The translations under genes were made by a program, and so were the position numbers. DNA of 64,000 nucleotides from contig JASMLZ010000058.1 in assembly GCA_030748435.1 (NCBI GenBank), positions 85,422 to 149,421 on the forward strand, read 5' to 3'. How positions within the stretch are numbered: position 1 is the stretch's first letter; each line of letters begins with the position of its first letter. Origin of the DNA: Gammaproteobacteria bacterium. Its GTDB lineage: Bacteria > Pseudomonadota > Gammaproteobacteria > Pseudomonadales > Balneatricaceae. Below are positions 46,388-56,662 of the stretch, piece by piece. The notes beneath the pieces were generated by a model. It ran no database searches. It was not told where the DNA came from and saw only the letters and a program-made list of their open reading frames with translations.

Positions 46388-46513
46388 TAAGGCATCTCTG
46401 CAAAGCTCGTCATTACTAGGCACCTAGCAAGGCGACAACCTCTAACCTTTTGATTTTATTGGCTAGAGATTGCTTCGCTTATAATGACGGCTTTGTAAAT
46501 TGGTCAGATATGC
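46388..46513. repeat. TIR-bounded intergenic repeat (copy B)
   Basis: Element of about 126 bp between the convergent metG and DUF934 genes. It starts CTAAGGCATCTCTGCAAAG, and its arms GCAAAGCTCGTCATTA (46400-46415) and TAATGACGGCTTTGT (46482-46496) can pair. The core block TAACCTTTTGATTTTA and the following ATTGCTT-GCTT are shared in order with copy A at 15177-15312. It might serve as a terminator for metG. Confidence 0.55.
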
Positions 46514-46524
46514 AGTAAAGACAA

Positions 46525-46540
46525 GGTGAAATTTTTCACC
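46525..46540 (-). terminator. Hairpin after DUF934 gene
   Basis: GGTGAAA/TTTCACC stem with a 2-nt loop, immediately past the stop codon of the minus-strand sulfite-reductase operon, followed on that strand by TTGTCTTT. Probable terminator. Confidence 0.55.
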
Positions 46541-46541
46541 C

Positions 46542-46961
46542 CTAACTGTTTTGAGTGGCCGTATAAATAGGCCCAGCACCATCACTGCTGGTTTGATAGT
46601 GTATCTGCACACGCTCTATCAGTTGTGGTATTAAGTCTGCCTGCTGGCCCTCTTTTAGGTCAATCGCATCAAAACCAACACGCTGCATAAAAGCCACCCG
46701 GTCGACTGCAACATCACCAACAGCCCGGATTATACCTGTATAGCCCTCACGCCTCAGTAAGCGTGCAATACTAAAACCACGACCATCAGCAAACACGGGA
46801 AATTCAATCTGAATTTCAGTACAGCCTGAAGCCAAAGGCAATAACTCAGGCACATTGACATCAGCTTCGACTTTAACAGCAGCCACTGCTGGCGCTCCAG
46901 CCGCTAACCAGTCGGCATAAGCGATAACTTGCTTAGGCTGCGCTTTGTTTAGCAGATCCAT
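46542..46961 (-). CDS. DUF934 domain-containing protein (sulfite reductase partner)
   Basis: Protein of 139 residues from ATG 46961 (AAGGAGG upstream), overlapping the end of cysI by 29 bp. The DUF934 pattern is seen in IQIEFPVFADGRGFSIARLL and RREGYTGIIRAVGDVAVDR with VGFDAIDL near the end. In Pseudomonas and many proteobacteria this gene follows cysI and is needed for, or linked to, sulfite reduction; its exact role is unsettled, perhaps in electron delivery or assembly. Translational coupling with cysI supports joint function. Confidence 0.9.
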   Translation of the reverse strand: MDLLNKAQPKQVIAYADWLAAGAPAVAAVKVEADVNVPELLPLASGCTEIQIEFPVFADGRGFSIARLLRREGYTGIIRAVGDVAVDRVAFMQRVGFDAIDLKEGQQADLIPQLIERVQIHYQTSSDGAGPIYTATQNS

Positions 46962-48603
46962 AAACGGCCTCCTTAAATGGTTGTAATCCCAGGCGGTTAA
47001 CGACTTCACTGAAGCTCTCACCAATACCATGGCGCAGACTTAAATAGGTTGTTAACAAGGTGTTAATGGTGGCAACTACTTGATCTTGCGGTATAGAACG
47101 CCCCAGAGTCTTACCCAAGCGAGCAGCTTCACTATCACTGCCACCCAGAGTAAATTGATATACCTGCTGACCCGCCTTTTCTACCCCAAGAATTCCTATA
47201 TGCCCGATATGATGATGCCCACAAGCATTGATGCAGCCGGATATTTTCAGTTCAATGGGCCCTAAATCATACAGATAATCCAAATCATCAAAGGCTTGAT
47301 TTATACCGCGCGACAATACCAAAGTCTCGGCATTGGCCAAACTACAATAGTCCAAGCCAGGACAGTTAATCATATCAGTCAAGGTACCATGGTTCGCTCG
47401 AGCCAAGCTAAGCTCGGTTAAACCTTGCCACAATGCATATAGATCTTTTTCAGCCACATGGGCCAAAACCAGATTTTGATCATGGGTAGAGCGAATATTG
47501 CCAAAACTAAACTGTTCAGCCAAATCCGCCAGACCATCCATCTGTTGATGGCTAATATCACCTGGTGGTGACATGGGATTCTTAAGCGGCACCATAACAA
47601 TACGATAACCAGGCTGCTGATGAGTTAACACATTATGTTGTAACCAGCGTTGATATTCCTGATCGGCAACAGATACCACCTTATCACAGCTTGCTTGTGC
47701 CAATGACAAATAGGCAGGTTTACCAAAATGTTGGCTCACGCGAGCAATTTCTTCGGCCGGCAATTGCAAGTCGCTGTGTTTGATAACTTGCCATTCTGCT
47801 TCTACCTGTTGAGTAAAATCTTCCAGTCCCATGGACTTTAATAAAATCTTGATACGAGCTTTATATTTGTTGTCGCGGCGACCATGCAGATTATAAATAC
47901 GTAAAATAGCTTCAAGATAAGACAACAAATGCTCAGTAGGCAAGAATTCACGAATCACCTGCCCAATCATGGGTGTGCGGCCCAAACCACCACCGACCAG
48001 CACCTCAAAACCCAAGTCCCCCTGAAAATTGTGTACCAGACGCAAGCCAATATCATGCACCTGTACCGCGGCTCTATCTGCCTTGGCACCAGTAACGGCA
48101 ATTTTAAATTTGCGTGGTAAATAAGCAAATTCAGGGTGCAAGCTGCTCCACTGACGAATAATCTCACACCAAGGGCGAGAATCAGCTATTTCATCAGTAC
48201 TCACTCCAGCTAAAGGGTCACTGGTAATACTGCGAATACAGGCACCACTAGTCTGGATGGCGTGCATCTGTACCTGCGCCAAGTCAGCCAGAATATCCGG
48301 TATGCGTGCCAGTTCAGGCCAATTAAACTGAATGTTTTGGCGGGTAGTAAAATGCCCATAGCCTTTGTCATAAGTACGTGACACTTCAGCTAATGCACGC
48401 AACTGCTGACTGGACATCTGTCCATATGGCACAGCAACGCGCAACATAGGGGCATGACGCTGAATATATATACCATTCATAAGACGCAGCATACGATATT
48501 CATCATCTGCAATCTCACCCTTTAAAAAACGCTGGGTCTGATCTCGAAATTGTGCAACGCGCTCATTTACCAGTTGCTGATCGACTGTGCTGTATGCATA
48601 CAT
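46933..48603 (-). CDS. cysI: Sulfite reductase hemoprotein (nitrite/sulfite reductase family)
   Basis: Siroheme/[4Fe-4S] enzyme for assimilatory reduction of sulfite to sulfide. The protein is 556 residues from ATG 48603 (CAGGAGTTGCAC upstream). It has two ferredoxin-like half domains (YGQMSSQQLRALAEVSRTYD, GHFTTRQNIQFNWPEL) and the cluster/siroheme ligands CPGLDYC and GCINACGHHHIGHIG, giving the C-x5-C plus C-x3-C pattern. Together with DUF934 it is the Pseudomonas-type CysI system rather than CysJI; electrons probably come from ferredoxin or an FNR, and an fpr gene lies just upstream. Confidence 0.94.
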   Translation of the reverse strand: MYAYSTVDQQLVNERVAQFRDQTQRFLKGEIADDEYRMLRLMNGIYIQRHAPMLRVAVPYGQMSSQQLRALAEVSRTYDKGYGHFTTRQNIQFNWPELARIPDILADLAQVQMHAIQTSGACIRSITSDPLAGVSTDEIADSRPWCEIIRQWSSLHPEFAYLPRKFKIAVTGAKADRAAVQVHDIGLRLVHNFQGDLGFEVLVGGGLGRTPMIGQVIREFLPTEHLLSYLEAILRIYNLHGRRDNKYKARIKILLKSMGLEDFTQQVEAEWQVIKHSDLQLPAEEIARVSQHFGKPAYLSLAQASCDKVVSVADQEYQRWLQHNVLTHQQPGYRIVMVPLKNPMSPPGDISHQQMDGLADLAEQFSFGNIRSTHDQNLVLAHVAEKDLYALWQGLTELSLARANHGTLTDMINCPGLDYCSLANAETLVLSRGINQAFDDLDYLYDLGPIELKISGCINACGHHHIGHIGILGVEKAGQQVYQFTLGGSDSEAARLGKTLGRSIPQDQVVATINTLLTTYLSLRHGIGESFSEVVNRLGLQPFKEAVYGSAKQSAA

Positions 48604-48875
48604 GTGCAACTCCTGACCAGACATAGGAATATCTTATGATCTGGTATCGTGAAAAAGACATAATAACGCCATTTAAATATAACCAGAAATAATATTATTT
48701 GATTTACTTATTTCATTATCGCATATAAGACCATACCGCCAAACTGCCAAGCAATTGCCGGGGCTGCTGACTTGTCAGAGGTCTTACACTTGTTTATAGA
48801 ATGGCTAGCTGTTTTACGCTCAATCCGACACCACAAACCATCATTGCCAAGTTGGCCAAATGGCTAGTGTGGCAA

Positions 48876-49649
48876 TTATCTCTCTACAAAGGCGCGTTCG
48901 ATAACATATTCACCCATACCTGTATTACGTGCTTCCGAGAAACCCCGGTCTTCCAAAATTTTGCACATATCCTTTAACATGCTAGGGCTACCACACAGCA
49001 TAAAACGGTCATCCTGTTTATTTGGCTGTGGCATATTCAAATCCAAAAACATCTTGCCAGATGTCATCATATCAGTGATACGGCCATTATTTGTGAAAGG
49101 TTCACGCGTAACCAATGGATAATAAACCAGCTTTTGTTGCACAAAATCCCCAAAGTATTCATGCTCAGGCAACTGGTTTTGAATATAATCCTGATAGGCT
49201 AATTCAGAGGCATACCGCACACCATGGGCGAGGATTATTTTGTCAAATTGCTCGTACACTTCATAGTCTTTGATAATACTCATAAATGGTGCCAACCCAG
49301 TACCTGTGCCAATTAGATAAAGATTTTTACCCGGCAACATATTATCGGTTATAAGTGTTCCCGTCGGTTTTTTCCCGACCAGAACCTCGTCACCAACTTT
49401 CAGGTGTTGTAATTTAGAGGTCAAGGGCCCGTTTTCTACCTTGATACTAAAAAACTCCAATTCATCTTCGTAGTTGGCACTGGCAATACTGTAGGCACGC
49501 ATTAATGGTTTGCCTCCATGTTCCAGACCAAGCATCACAAAATGGCCATTTTTAAATCTAAAACCTGCATCTCGTGTCGTTTTAAAGCTAAATAATGTAT
49601 CGTTCCAATGGTGGACTCTGGTGACTGTCTCAGTCATTAATTGCGTCAT
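48876..49649 (-). CDS. fpr: Ferredoxin-NADP+ reductase
   Basis: FAD enzyme exchanging electrons between NADPH and ferredoxin/flavodoxin. The 257-residue protein has the FAD motif PLMRAYSIASANYEDELEFF (RxYS), GPLTSKLQHLKVGDEV, the NADP region LIGTGTGLAPFMSIIKDYEV, FMLCGSPSMLKDM and the C-terminal YVIERAFVER. This is the bacterial subclass I Fpr of Pseudomonas/Azotobacter type. It may feed the adjacent sulfite reductase. AAGG precedes ATG 49649; ATG 49637 is an alternative. A long AT-rich region lies upstream. Confidence 0.95.
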   Translation of the reverse strand: MTQLMTETVTRVHHWNDTLFSFKTTRDAGFRFKNGHFVMLGLEHGGKPLMRAYSIASANYEDELEFFSIKVENGPLTSKLQHLKVGDEVLVGKKPTGTLITDNMLPGKNLYLIGTGTGLAPFMSIIKDYEVYEQFDKIILAHGVRYASELAYQDYIQNQLPEHEYFGDFVQQKLVYYPLVTREPFTNNGRITDMMTSGKMFLDLNMPQPNKQDDRFMLCGSPSMLKDMCKILEDRGFSEARNTGMGEYVIERAFVER

Positions 49650-50465
49650 CTATATACCTTATTGGTTATAAAAAAATTATATATCCAAACAAAAAATTAT
49701 ATAAAATATTTTTATTCCTGTATAGCCTGAGTTAATCCCAACACCTTTATATATATTATTACGGTAATATTTTAAGCTGTGTCAGCTTTAATTTGCAATT
49801 ATTAATGAGACCCATTCGCATACAACTGTTCTATCTAGCAGCAATAACCCTCTGTAAGGGATAAAGCAATTAGCAATCCATCGGCACTATTATTTTATTA
49901 TCCAAATTTAGTTCCAATCACTTTATCTTTAATTATCCTAAAAACCTCAGTTGATCGGTTATATCTTGCATAAGAGGTTGAAATACAATTAAAATGGGAC
50001 GTTATTCTATTCACCCTACAGATGAATTCAAAAACGCTACACTGTTGCTTTGCCAACTCGTGCCACCTAAAGCCATTCTTGGTGTTGGCACTGTCAAAAA
50101 AGTTGGTTAAATAACCGCTTATAGACTGGATTAGATAGCCACCGGTAATAACCACTGATATCAATTATACCTAACCAAAAACAAAGTAGATGCGTTTATT
50201 AATTAGGCTATTGTGCAGGCCAGATGCATGCACATCATGTTGTACTATTAAAGCCTTAATAAGTGAAAATAATTCAGCGTATTATTGCTGATAGATTGCT
50301 AAAATAGTGTTAAAGAACATAGGCATGCAAAAAGTACCCCATACCATATTGGAGTTTTTCATCATTTTTTTGTTGCAACTCACTTTCTGGGACCCTCACA
50401 TCAAACTTCCTAAGTTATAATGGGCTATTTCATTTTCAATAATCACTTACGCACAGGAAGCCTCA
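49650..50465. other. 816-bp region without a recognised gene, between fpr and rnfA
   Basis: The longest non-coding stretch of the window, markedly AT-rich. It contains an 88-codon minus-strand frame (49898-50164) that I cannot assign to a family and consider unlikely. Near its right end lies a TATAAT hexamer (50416-50421), 45 bp before the rnfA GTG, which is a plausible -10 element though no good -35 is seen. The rnfA ribosome site (CAGGAAG) closes it. Confidence 0.5.
50416..50421 (+). promoter_or_regulatory. Candidate -10 element for rnf operon
   Basis: Exact TATAAT, 45 bp upstream of the rnfA start. The position 17 bp before it (CCCTCA) is a poor -35, so an activator or another promoter may be involved. 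Confidence 0.3.
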
Positions 50466-51047
50466 GTGGCCGAATATATACTCATTTTGGTTAGCACCGT
50501 GTTGGTGAATAATTTTGTGCTGGTACAGTTTCTGGGCCTGTGCCCCTTTATGGGCGTATCCTCAAAACTGGATACCGCCATGGGGATGTCTCTAGCGACG
50601 ACTTTTGTGCTTACCCTGGCTTCACTGTGCAGCTACCTTACCTACACTTTTATACTCCAACCTCTGGGTTTGGAATTTCTCCGTACCATTAGCTTTATAT
50701 TGGTGATTGCCTTTGTCGTGCAATTTACCGAAATGCTGGTCCACAAAACCAGCCCAATGCTACACAAGGTATTGGGCATATTCCTACCCTTGATCACAAC
50801 CAACTGTGCTGTGTTGGGTGTTGCTCTACTCAATATTAATAAATCCAATGGCTTTATTGAGTCATTATTGTATGGCATGGGGGCAGCTATTGGCTTTTCT
50901 TTGGTGTTGGTGCTATTTGCTGCCATGCGCGAGCGCATCAATCTGGCCGATGTACCCAAGCCTTTTCAAGGCCCAGCCATTGCCATGATTAGCGCTGGCA
51001 TTATGTCGCTAGCCTTTATGGGATTCACTGGTCTGGTGAGTATCTGA
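50466..51047 (+). CDS. rnfA: Rnf electron transport complex subunit A
   Basis: Integral membrane subunit of the ion-pumping ferredoxin:NAD+ oxidoreductase. The 193-residue protein has six hydrophobic spans; it begins [20 protein letters not shown] from a GTG start (CAGGAAG upstream), the only suitable start. [20 protein letters not shown] and [18 protein letters not shown] carry the conserved membrane cysteines that hold an Fe-S cluster between RnfA and RnfE. First gene of a complete rnfABCDGE-nth operon. Confidence 0.97.
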   Translation: MAEYILILVSTVLVNNFVLVQFLGLCPFMGVSSKLDTAMGMSLATTFVLTLASLCSYLTYTFILQPLGLEFLRTISFILVIAFVVQFTEMLVHKTSPMLHKVLGIFLPLITTNCAVLGVALLNINKSNGFIESLLYGMGAAIGFSLVLVLFAAMRERINLADVPKPFQGPAIAMISAGIMSLAFMGFTGLVSI

Positions 51048-51048
51048 T

Positions 51049-51645
51049 ATGGATATTCTTATCTACGCCATTTTATCTTTAACTTTTATGGCCCTTATTT
51101 TTGGTGCTATTCTAGGCTATGCTGCCAAGCGTTTTAAGGTAGAAGGCAATCCTATTGTTGACCAGATCAACGAATTGCTGCCACAAACCCAATGTGGACA
51201 ATGCGGGCATCCGGGCTGTCGCCCCTACGCAGAAGCCATTGCCAATCAGACTGACCCGATTAATCTCTGCCCTCCTGGCGGTGACACGACTATTAAGGCC
51301 TTGGCCGACTTGCTGGATGTCGATGCCTTACCACTGGATGCAGAAGCGGGAGTAGATAGTATTCGCAAGATTGCCTATATCCGCGAAGATGAGTGCATCG
51401 GCTGCACTAAATGCATACAAGCATGCCCTGTGGATGCTATCTTGGGCGCCGCCAAGCAAATGCACACCGTTATTGTCAACGAATGCACTGGCTGTGACCT
51501 TTGTGTCGAGCCCTGCCCTGTAGATTGTATAGATATGTTACCTGTTGCTGTTACCAAACAGTCCTGGCACTGGCAAAAACCAGATCATCTTATTGCCACT
51601 GACCGGCAACCCAAATTGTCCGCACTAGGGGAAGATGCTGCATGA
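51049..51645 (+). CDS. rnfB: Rnf electron transport complex subunit B
   Basis: Ferredoxin-like subunit that relays electrons, 198 residues. An N-terminal membrane anchor ([20 protein letters not shown]) is followed by a four-Cys domain ([17 protein letters not shown]) and two [4Fe-4S] motifs ([14 protein letters not shown] and [14 protein letters not shown]). It starts 1 bp after rnfA and overlaps rnfC by 4 bp (ATGA), typical of tight operons. Confidence 0.97.
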   Translation: MDILIYAILSLTFMALIFGAILGYAAKRFKVEGNPIVDQINELLPQTQCGQCGHPGCRPYAEAIANQTDPINLCPPGGDTTIKALADLLDVDALPLDAEAGVDSIRKIAYIREDECIGCTKCIQACPVDAILGAAKQMHTVIVNECTGCDLCVEPCPVDCIDMLPVAVTKQSWHWQKPDHLIATDRQPKLSALGEDAA

Positions 51646-53612
51646 GTCAACTTTTTGATTTCCCCGGTGGTGTACATCCCCCCGCTAACAAACAAATCTC
51701 CAAACCGGGCCAAATATTTGAATTACCCCTGCCTGAGCAGTTGTTGATACCCTTGGCACAACATATTGGCGCTCCAGCCGAGCCCACGGTAAAAGCTGGC
51801 GATCTGGTGAACAAAGGGCAACTGATAGCTAAGGCTAAAGGCAGCACTAGCGCCCATATTCATGCGCCTACTTCTGGCACCATTAGCAATATTGACGCCT
51901 ATCCAATTGCCCACGCCTCAGGACTTAAAGAAACCTGTATAGCGCTGCAGGCAGACGGCAAAGATACATGGCATACTGCTATTACCCAAGCCGATCCAAG
52001 TATGCTCGATATACAACAAATTGACCAACGCATAGCAGCAGCTGGTATCATCGGCATGGGTGGTGCCGGGTTTCCCAGTAGTGCCAAGCTGGCAACTAAA
52101 AAACCTATTCAAACCTTGATCATTAACGGCGTGGAGTGCGAACCCTATATCACTGCCGACGACACGCTTATGCAGTTAGAGAGTCAAGCAATAATCAAGG
52201 GAGCTTGTCTACTATTACGTCTCTTACCAACAGCCAAATGTATATTGGTTATAGAAGACAACAAACCCCAGGCTATTGCCGCTATGCGAGAAGCTGCCGA
52301 GCACTCGGCTATTGAAGTGGTCGTCATACCCACCAAGTATCCCTCCGGAGGGGAAAAGCAGCTAATTCAAAATATTACCGGTAAACAAGTGCCCAAAGGT
52401 GGAATACCTGCTGATCTGGGGGTTCTATGCCTGAATGTCGCCACAGTAAAGGCCATCTATGATGCTGTTTATCTGGGTCGCCCAAGCATTGATCGTATCA
52501 CCACCGTAACCGGCAATGGTGTTAAGCAGCCCGGCAACTATCGTATTCTGGTTGGCACCAGTGTCGATTTTTTGCTATCACACTGTCAAGCTGATACCAG
52601 TGCTAGTCAGGTAGTGCTGGGGGGGCCGATGATGGGGTTTCAGTTGCCCGATCTACAGGTGCCCCTGATAAAAACCAGTAATTGCCTGATCGTACCAGAC
52701 GCACAAGAATTACCCGCCAGTAATAGCCCTATGGCCTGTATCCGCTGTGGGCAATGCGAACTTGCCTGCCCTGCGCAACTGTTACCACAACAATTATACT
52801 GGCTGGCTAAAGCCGATGCGTTTGATAAAATAGAACAATATAACTTGATGGATTGTATCGAATGCGGAGCCTGTGCTTACGTTTGCCCAAGCCAAATCCC
52901 TTTGGTACAACATTACCGCTACGCTAAAGGCAAATTACGCCAACAGGCTTTGGAAAGCCGTCAGGCAGAGCATGCAAAATTGCGGTTCGAAGCGCGTGAG
53001 CAACGCCTTATAGACGAACAGCAAGCTAAAGAAGATCGCCGCAAAGCCCGGGCCGCCGCAGCGGCTGCAGCTCAAGCAGCCAAGCGCTCTGCCAAGCAGG
53101 ACAGTGATGATCCTGTGGCCGCTGCACAGGCCCGTATTGCCGCCAAAAAGCAGGCGGCTAATGCCCCTGCCAAAAGCAAGCAAAACACAGTGGAACAAAT
53201 AGCGAAGCCAAGTCATAAAGACCTGAAAACAGCTGCAGCCATTGCCCGCACAAAATTAAAAAAAGCGCAAAAGGCGCTTACCGAGGCACAAGCCAGCGAT
53301 CATCAGGATAGCGCCAAACTGCAAGCTACAGTGCAGGATTTGACGACACGTTCTGAGGCTGCTGCTCAAGCATTGGCCCATTTCGAAAGCCAATTAGGAG
53401 TGGACCCTGAAGCCATAAAACAGGCACAAGTAAGCTGGGCCAAAGCCAATGCACAGGTGCGTAAGCTAACCAAGTCGGCGCCAGATGAGACCGCCGATGC
53501 AGAGCAACAAGAGGAATATCAACAAGCCTTGATGAGCGCCCAACAAAATCTGGCAAAAGCCCAAACTCATTTGCATAGCCTCAAACACCCCACTAAGGAG
53601 CCAAGTCAATGA
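51642..53612 (+). CDS. rnfC: Rnf electron transport complex subunit C
   Basis: Peripheral NADH/FMN-binding subunit, 656 residues. The N-terminal part resembles NuoF ([53 protein letters not shown]), then an SLBB-like region and two [4Fe-4S] motifs ([12 protein letters not shown] at about 365, [12 protein letters not shown] at about 405). After residue 430 comes a long Ala/Lys/Gln-rich predicted coiled coil of roughly 220 residues. Such C-terminal extensions are usual in proteobacterial RnfC and vary in length. Overlaps rnfD by 4 bp. Confidence 0.96.
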   Translation: MSQLFDFPGGVHPPANKQISKPGQIFELPLPEQLLIPLAQHIGAPAEPTVKAGDLVNKGQLIAKAKGSTSAHIHAPTSGTISNIDAYPIAHASGLKETCIALQADGKDTWHTAITQADPSMLDIQQIDQRIAAAGIIGMGGAGFPSSAKLATKKPIQTLIINGVECEPYITADDTLMQLESQAIIKGACLLLRLLPTAKCILVIEDNKPQAIAAMREAAEHSAIEVVVIPTKYPSGGEKQLIQNITGKQVPKGGIPADLGVLCLNVATVKAIYDAVYLGRPSIDRITTVTGNGVKQPGNYRILVGTSVDFLLSHCQADTSASQVVLGGPMMGFQLPDLQVPLIKTSNCLIVPDAQELPASNSPMACIRCGQCELACPAQLLPQQLYWLAKADAFDKIEQYNLMDCIECGACAYVCPSQIPLVQHYRYAKGKLRQQALESRQAEHAKLRFEAREQRLIDEQQAKEDRRKARAAAAAAAQAAKRSAKQDSDDPVAAAQARIAAKKQAANAPAKSKQNTVEQIAKPSHKDLKTAAAIARTKLKKAQKALTEAQASDHQDSAKLQATVQDLTTRSEAAAQALAHFESQLGVDPEAIKQAQVSWAKANAQVRKLTKSAPDETADAEQQEEYQQALMSAQQNLAKAQTHLHSLKHPTKEPSQ

Positions 53613-54607
53613 TGAATTCCATTTCATCACCGCACTTACATGGTGGTAACCGCAGCCAAAAAATAATGTTGTTAGTTATAGCTGCAGCTATGCCGGGTCT
53701 ATTAACCCAACTCTACTGGTTTGGCTACGGTACTCTGCTCAATCTAATGTGGGCCATAGTACTGGGCCTGCTACTAGAGGCCGGGGTGTTATTATTGCGC
53801 CAGCGCCCACTGGGCTTTTTTCTTACCGATGGCAGCGTTATTGTTACAGCTCTGCTTTTGGCTCTGGCCTTGCCACCTATGGCGCCATGGTGGCTAGTAA
53901 GTACCGCAACACTTTTTGCTGTAGTCTTCGCCAAACACTTGTATGGAGGTTTGGGCAATAACCCATTTAATCCGGCTATGGCTGGTTATGCCATTTGTTT
54001 GATAGCCTTCCCAGCTAGTATGACCATCTGGACGAGTCCTTATGCCTATCTGGATTTAGCTGACCAGTGGCTGTGGTTTTGGACCGAACAAGGACAACTT
54101 GATGCCATTACTCAGGCTACGCCACTGGATGCTATAAAGCATTTACAAGGCAATACCGTGGACGAAATGTGGGCCGCCAACCCAGACATCGTGGCTTATG
54201 GTGACGCTATGTTCTGGGTTAATATAGCCTACCTTATTGGCGGTATAGCAATGCTCTTACTCAAATTATTTACCTGGCATGCCCCTGTAGCCATGCTGGC
54301 AAGTTTGGCAGCTATGGCAGTGCTATTTGGTGCTGGTGAACCAGATCTTTATGCCAGCGCTGGCAATCATCTTTTTCTGGGAGCTACCATGCTCGGCGCC
54401 TTCTTTATCATTACCGACCCGGTTAGCAGTGCTACCAGCCGGCAAGGCAAGTTAATATTCGGTGCTGGCATTGGTATCCTGATCTACGTTATACGTACTT
54501 GGGGCAATTATCCGGATGCGGTCGCCTTTGCTGTGCTGCTGATGAACCTTGCGGCACCTTTGATCGACCAGTATACCCGGCCTAAAGCCTATGGCCAGCA
54601 ACCCTGA
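53609..54607 (+). CDS. rnfD: Rnf electron transport complex subunit D
   Basis: Membrane subunit with covalent FMN, 332 residues. It has about nine to ten hydrophobic segments; NNPFNPAMAGYAICLIAFP is the family signature, and a threonine in the TQATPLDAIK segment (about residue 168) is in the position that carries phosphoester-linked FMN. DPVSSATSRQGKLIFGAGIG follows. The start overlaps rnfC (ATGATG, two possible Met). Expected to take part in ion translocation with RnfA/E. Confidence 0.95.
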   Translation: MMNSISSPHLHGGNRSQKIMLLVIAAAMPGLLTQLYWFGYGTLLNLMWAIVLGLLLEAGVLLLRQRPLGFFLTDGSVIVTALLLALALPPMAPWWLVSTATLFAVVFAKHLYGGLGNNPFNPAMAGYAICLIAFPASMTIWTSPYAYLDLADQWLWFWTEQGQLDAITQATPLDAIKHLQGNTVDEMWAANPDIVAYGDAMFWVNIAYLIGGIAMLLLKLFTWHAPVAMLASLAAMAVLFGAGEPDLYASAGNHLFLGATMLGAFFIITDPVSSATSRQGKLIFGAGIGILIYVIRTWGNYPDAVAFAVLLMNLAAPLIDQYTRPKAYGQQP

Positions 54608-54616
54608 GGCAAACTT

Positions 54617-55267
54617 ATGAGCGATCAAAAACCATCAGGACTGTGGCAAAATATACGAGCTAATGCCTTAAATTTAGGCACTATGGCAGTGGTAGCAGCG
54701 GCAGCATTGGCGCTAATCTATGTGTTAACCAAGCCGCTGATCAAACACAATCAACGTTTGGCACAAATAGCCGCCTTAACGCAGGTGATGCCAAGCCAGT
54801 ATTTTGATCAGGAATTATTACAGCACAGTTTTAAACTACCCCATGGGGAGCAACTGCATCAAAGTGCTGATGACCTGGGCTATGCTGCTTGGCGAGAAGG
54901 CAAACTTACTGGCTGGGTTTTTCCAGTTACCAGTCGCAATGGCTACAGTGGACCCATTTATATGTTGGTAGGTATAGACATCCATGGTGCTATTACCGGA
55001 GTACGAATCACCAGCCATAAGGAAACCCCCGGCTTAGGTGACAAGATAGATTACCAAAAATCATCTTGGGTAGATGATTTTATCGGTGCTAAACTAACTA
55101 CACATAAGTGGGCAGTAGCCAAGGATAATGGTGACTTTGACCAGTTTACCGGAGCCACCATTACACCACGGGCAGTGGTCACAGCAGTAAAAGCCAGCCT
55201 AGACTACTTGCAACAGCACCAGACGGCATTAATGGCAGCAGCACAAGCCCCGACAGAGGAGCCCTAA
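54617..55267 (+). CDS. rnfG: Rnf electron transport complex subunit G
   Basis: Periplasm-facing FMN subunit, 216 residues: one N-terminal membrane span ([20 protein letters not shown]) and a soluble domain containing ISRN-like [31 protein letters not shown], and [15 protein letters not shown], where the second Thr of the (S/T)GAT motif is the covalent FMN site. Spaced 9 bp after rnfD and 1 bp before rnfE. Confidence 0.96.
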   Translation: MSDQKPSGLWQNIRANALNLGTMAVVAAAALALIYVLTKPLIKHNQRLAQIAALTQVMPSQYFDQELLQHSFKLPHGEQLHQSADDLGYAAWREGKLTGWVFPVTSRNGYSGPIYMLVGIDIHGAITGVRITSHKETPGLGDKIDYQKSSWVDDFIGAKLTTHKWAVAKDNGDFDQFTGATITPRAVVTAVKASLDYLQQHQTALMAAAQAPTEEP

Positions 55268-55268
55268 C

Positions 55269-55976
55269 ATGCAGGCAGCAAGCAGAAAATTGCTTAAAGA
55301 TGGCCTCTGGCAAAACAATCCTGCTCTGGTGCAATTGCTTGGGCTATGTCCCTTGTTAGCGGTAACCAACAACGTGGTTAACGCCTTGGGATTAGGTCTG
55401 GTTACGAGCCTGGTACTAGTGGCTGCCAATGCTTTGGTGTCCCTTACTCGAAACCGCGTCAACAGTGATGTGCGGCTCCCTACTTTTGTTATGATTATCG
55501 CTGCCTTGGTAACCATTGCTGAATTATTGATGCAAGCCTTCACTTACGAGTTATACCAAATACTGGGCATTTTTATTCCGCTTATTGTTACCAACTGCGC
55601 TATTCTTGGTCGCGCCGAAGCTTATGCCTGTAAAAACCCTGTTGCTCCTGCCATTCTGGATGGTCTGGCCATGGGCGTTGGCTTTAGTCTGGTATTGGTA
55701 TTATTGGGCGCTATGCGCGAAATTCTAGGTCAAGGAACCCTCTTCGCCGATATGCACTTACTGTTTGGCGAGGCAGCCAGAAACTGGACACTGACCTTAA
55801 TTGGTGACTACCGTGGTTTTTTATTTGCTATTTTGCCTCCCGGTGCTTTTATCGGCATGGGCTTGCTGATTGCAGCAAAAAATCTGGCCGACAGCCATAT
55901 TGCCAAGCGCCAACAAGATACGACAACTAGCACCAAGGAATCACGCCGTATACGAGTGACCGGCACCATTACCTAG
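55269..55976 (+). CDS. rnfE: Rnf electron transport complex subunit E
   Basis: Membrane subunit paralogous to RnfA, 235 residues with six spans. It shows [40 protein letters not shown] and [16 protein letters not shown], with the conserved Cys pairs facing those of RnfA. The short C-terminal tail is basic/Thr-rich. It ends 16 bp before nth. Confidence 0.96.
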   Translation: MQAASRKLLKDGLWQNNPALVQLLGLCPLLAVTNNVVNALGLGLVTSLVLVAANALVSLTRNRVNSDVRLPTFVMIIAALVTIAELLMQAFTYELYQILGIFIPLIVTNCAILGRAEAYACKNPVAPAILDGLAMGVGFSLVLVLLGAMREILGQGTLFADMHLLFGEAARNWTLTLIGDYRGFLFAILPPGAFIGMGLLIAAKNLADSHIAKRQQDTTTSTKESRRIRVTGTIT

Positions 55977-55992
55977 CCATATAATAACGCCT

Positions 55993-56628
55993 ATGAATAA
56001 GAATAAACGTCAGGCCATATTTACCCGTTTACGGAACGACAATCCGCATCCGCAAACAGAGCTGCATTACACCAGCACCTACGAGCTGTTAGTCGCTGTT
56101 GCGCTATCGGCTCAAGCCACCGATGTCAGCGTCAATAAAGCCACAGTCAAACTCTTTCCCGTAGCCAATACCCCCCAGCAAATGCTTGACTTGGGAGTAG
56201 CTGGTCTCAAGCACTATATAAAAACCATCGGCTTATACAACAGCAAAGCCGAAAATATTATCAAGGCGGCGCATATATTGGTAAGCCAGCATAATGGCTA
56301 TGTGCCCGATACCAGGGAAGCTCTGGAAGCCTTGCCAGGCGTGGGTCGCAAAACAGCTAATGTGGTACTTAATACGGCTTTCCGCCAAATTGCCATGGCT
56401 GTAGATACACATATATTTCGCTGGAGTAACCGCACCAAAGTAGCACCGGGAAAAGATGTCTTGGAAGTCGAGAAAAAGCTGCTAAAATCGGTACCTGAAG
56501 AATTTTTATTGGATGCTCATCATTGGATGATTTTACATGGTCGCTATACCTGTCTGGCGCGTAAGCCAAGGTGCGGTGCCTGTATAATAGAAGACTTATG
56601 CGAATATAAGCATAAAACCAGTGACTGA
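55993..56628 (+). CDS. nth: Endonuclease III
   Basis: DNA glycosylase/AP lyase for oxidised pyrimidines in base excision repair. The 211-residue protein has the helix-hairpin-helix LEALPGVGRKTANVVLN with the catalytic Lys, AVDTHIFRWSNR with the catalytic Asp, and a C-terminal [4Fe-4S] set C-x6-C-x2-C-x5-C (CLARKPRCGACIIEDLC). nth at the end of the rnf operon is a conserved gammaproteobacterial arrangement. Confidence 0.98.
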   Translation: MNKNKRQAIFTRLRNDNPHPQTELHYTSTYELLVAVALSAQATDVSVNKATVKLFPVANTPQQMLDLGVAGLKHYIKTIGLYNSKAENIIKAAHILVSQHNGYVPDTREALEALPGVGRKTANVVLNTAFRQIAMAVDTHIFRWSNRTKVAPGKDVLEVEKKLLKSVPEEFLLDAHHWMILHGRYTCLARKPRCGACIIEDLCEYKHKTSD

Positions 56629-56662
56629 TTAGCCAACCCAATTATTATCAAGAGTTGCTAAC

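Noticed and set aside
49898..50164. 88-codon minus-strand frame upstream of rnfA
   Set aside because: No recognised family, no ribosome site, AT-rich surroundings; kept only as a note in the intergenic entry.
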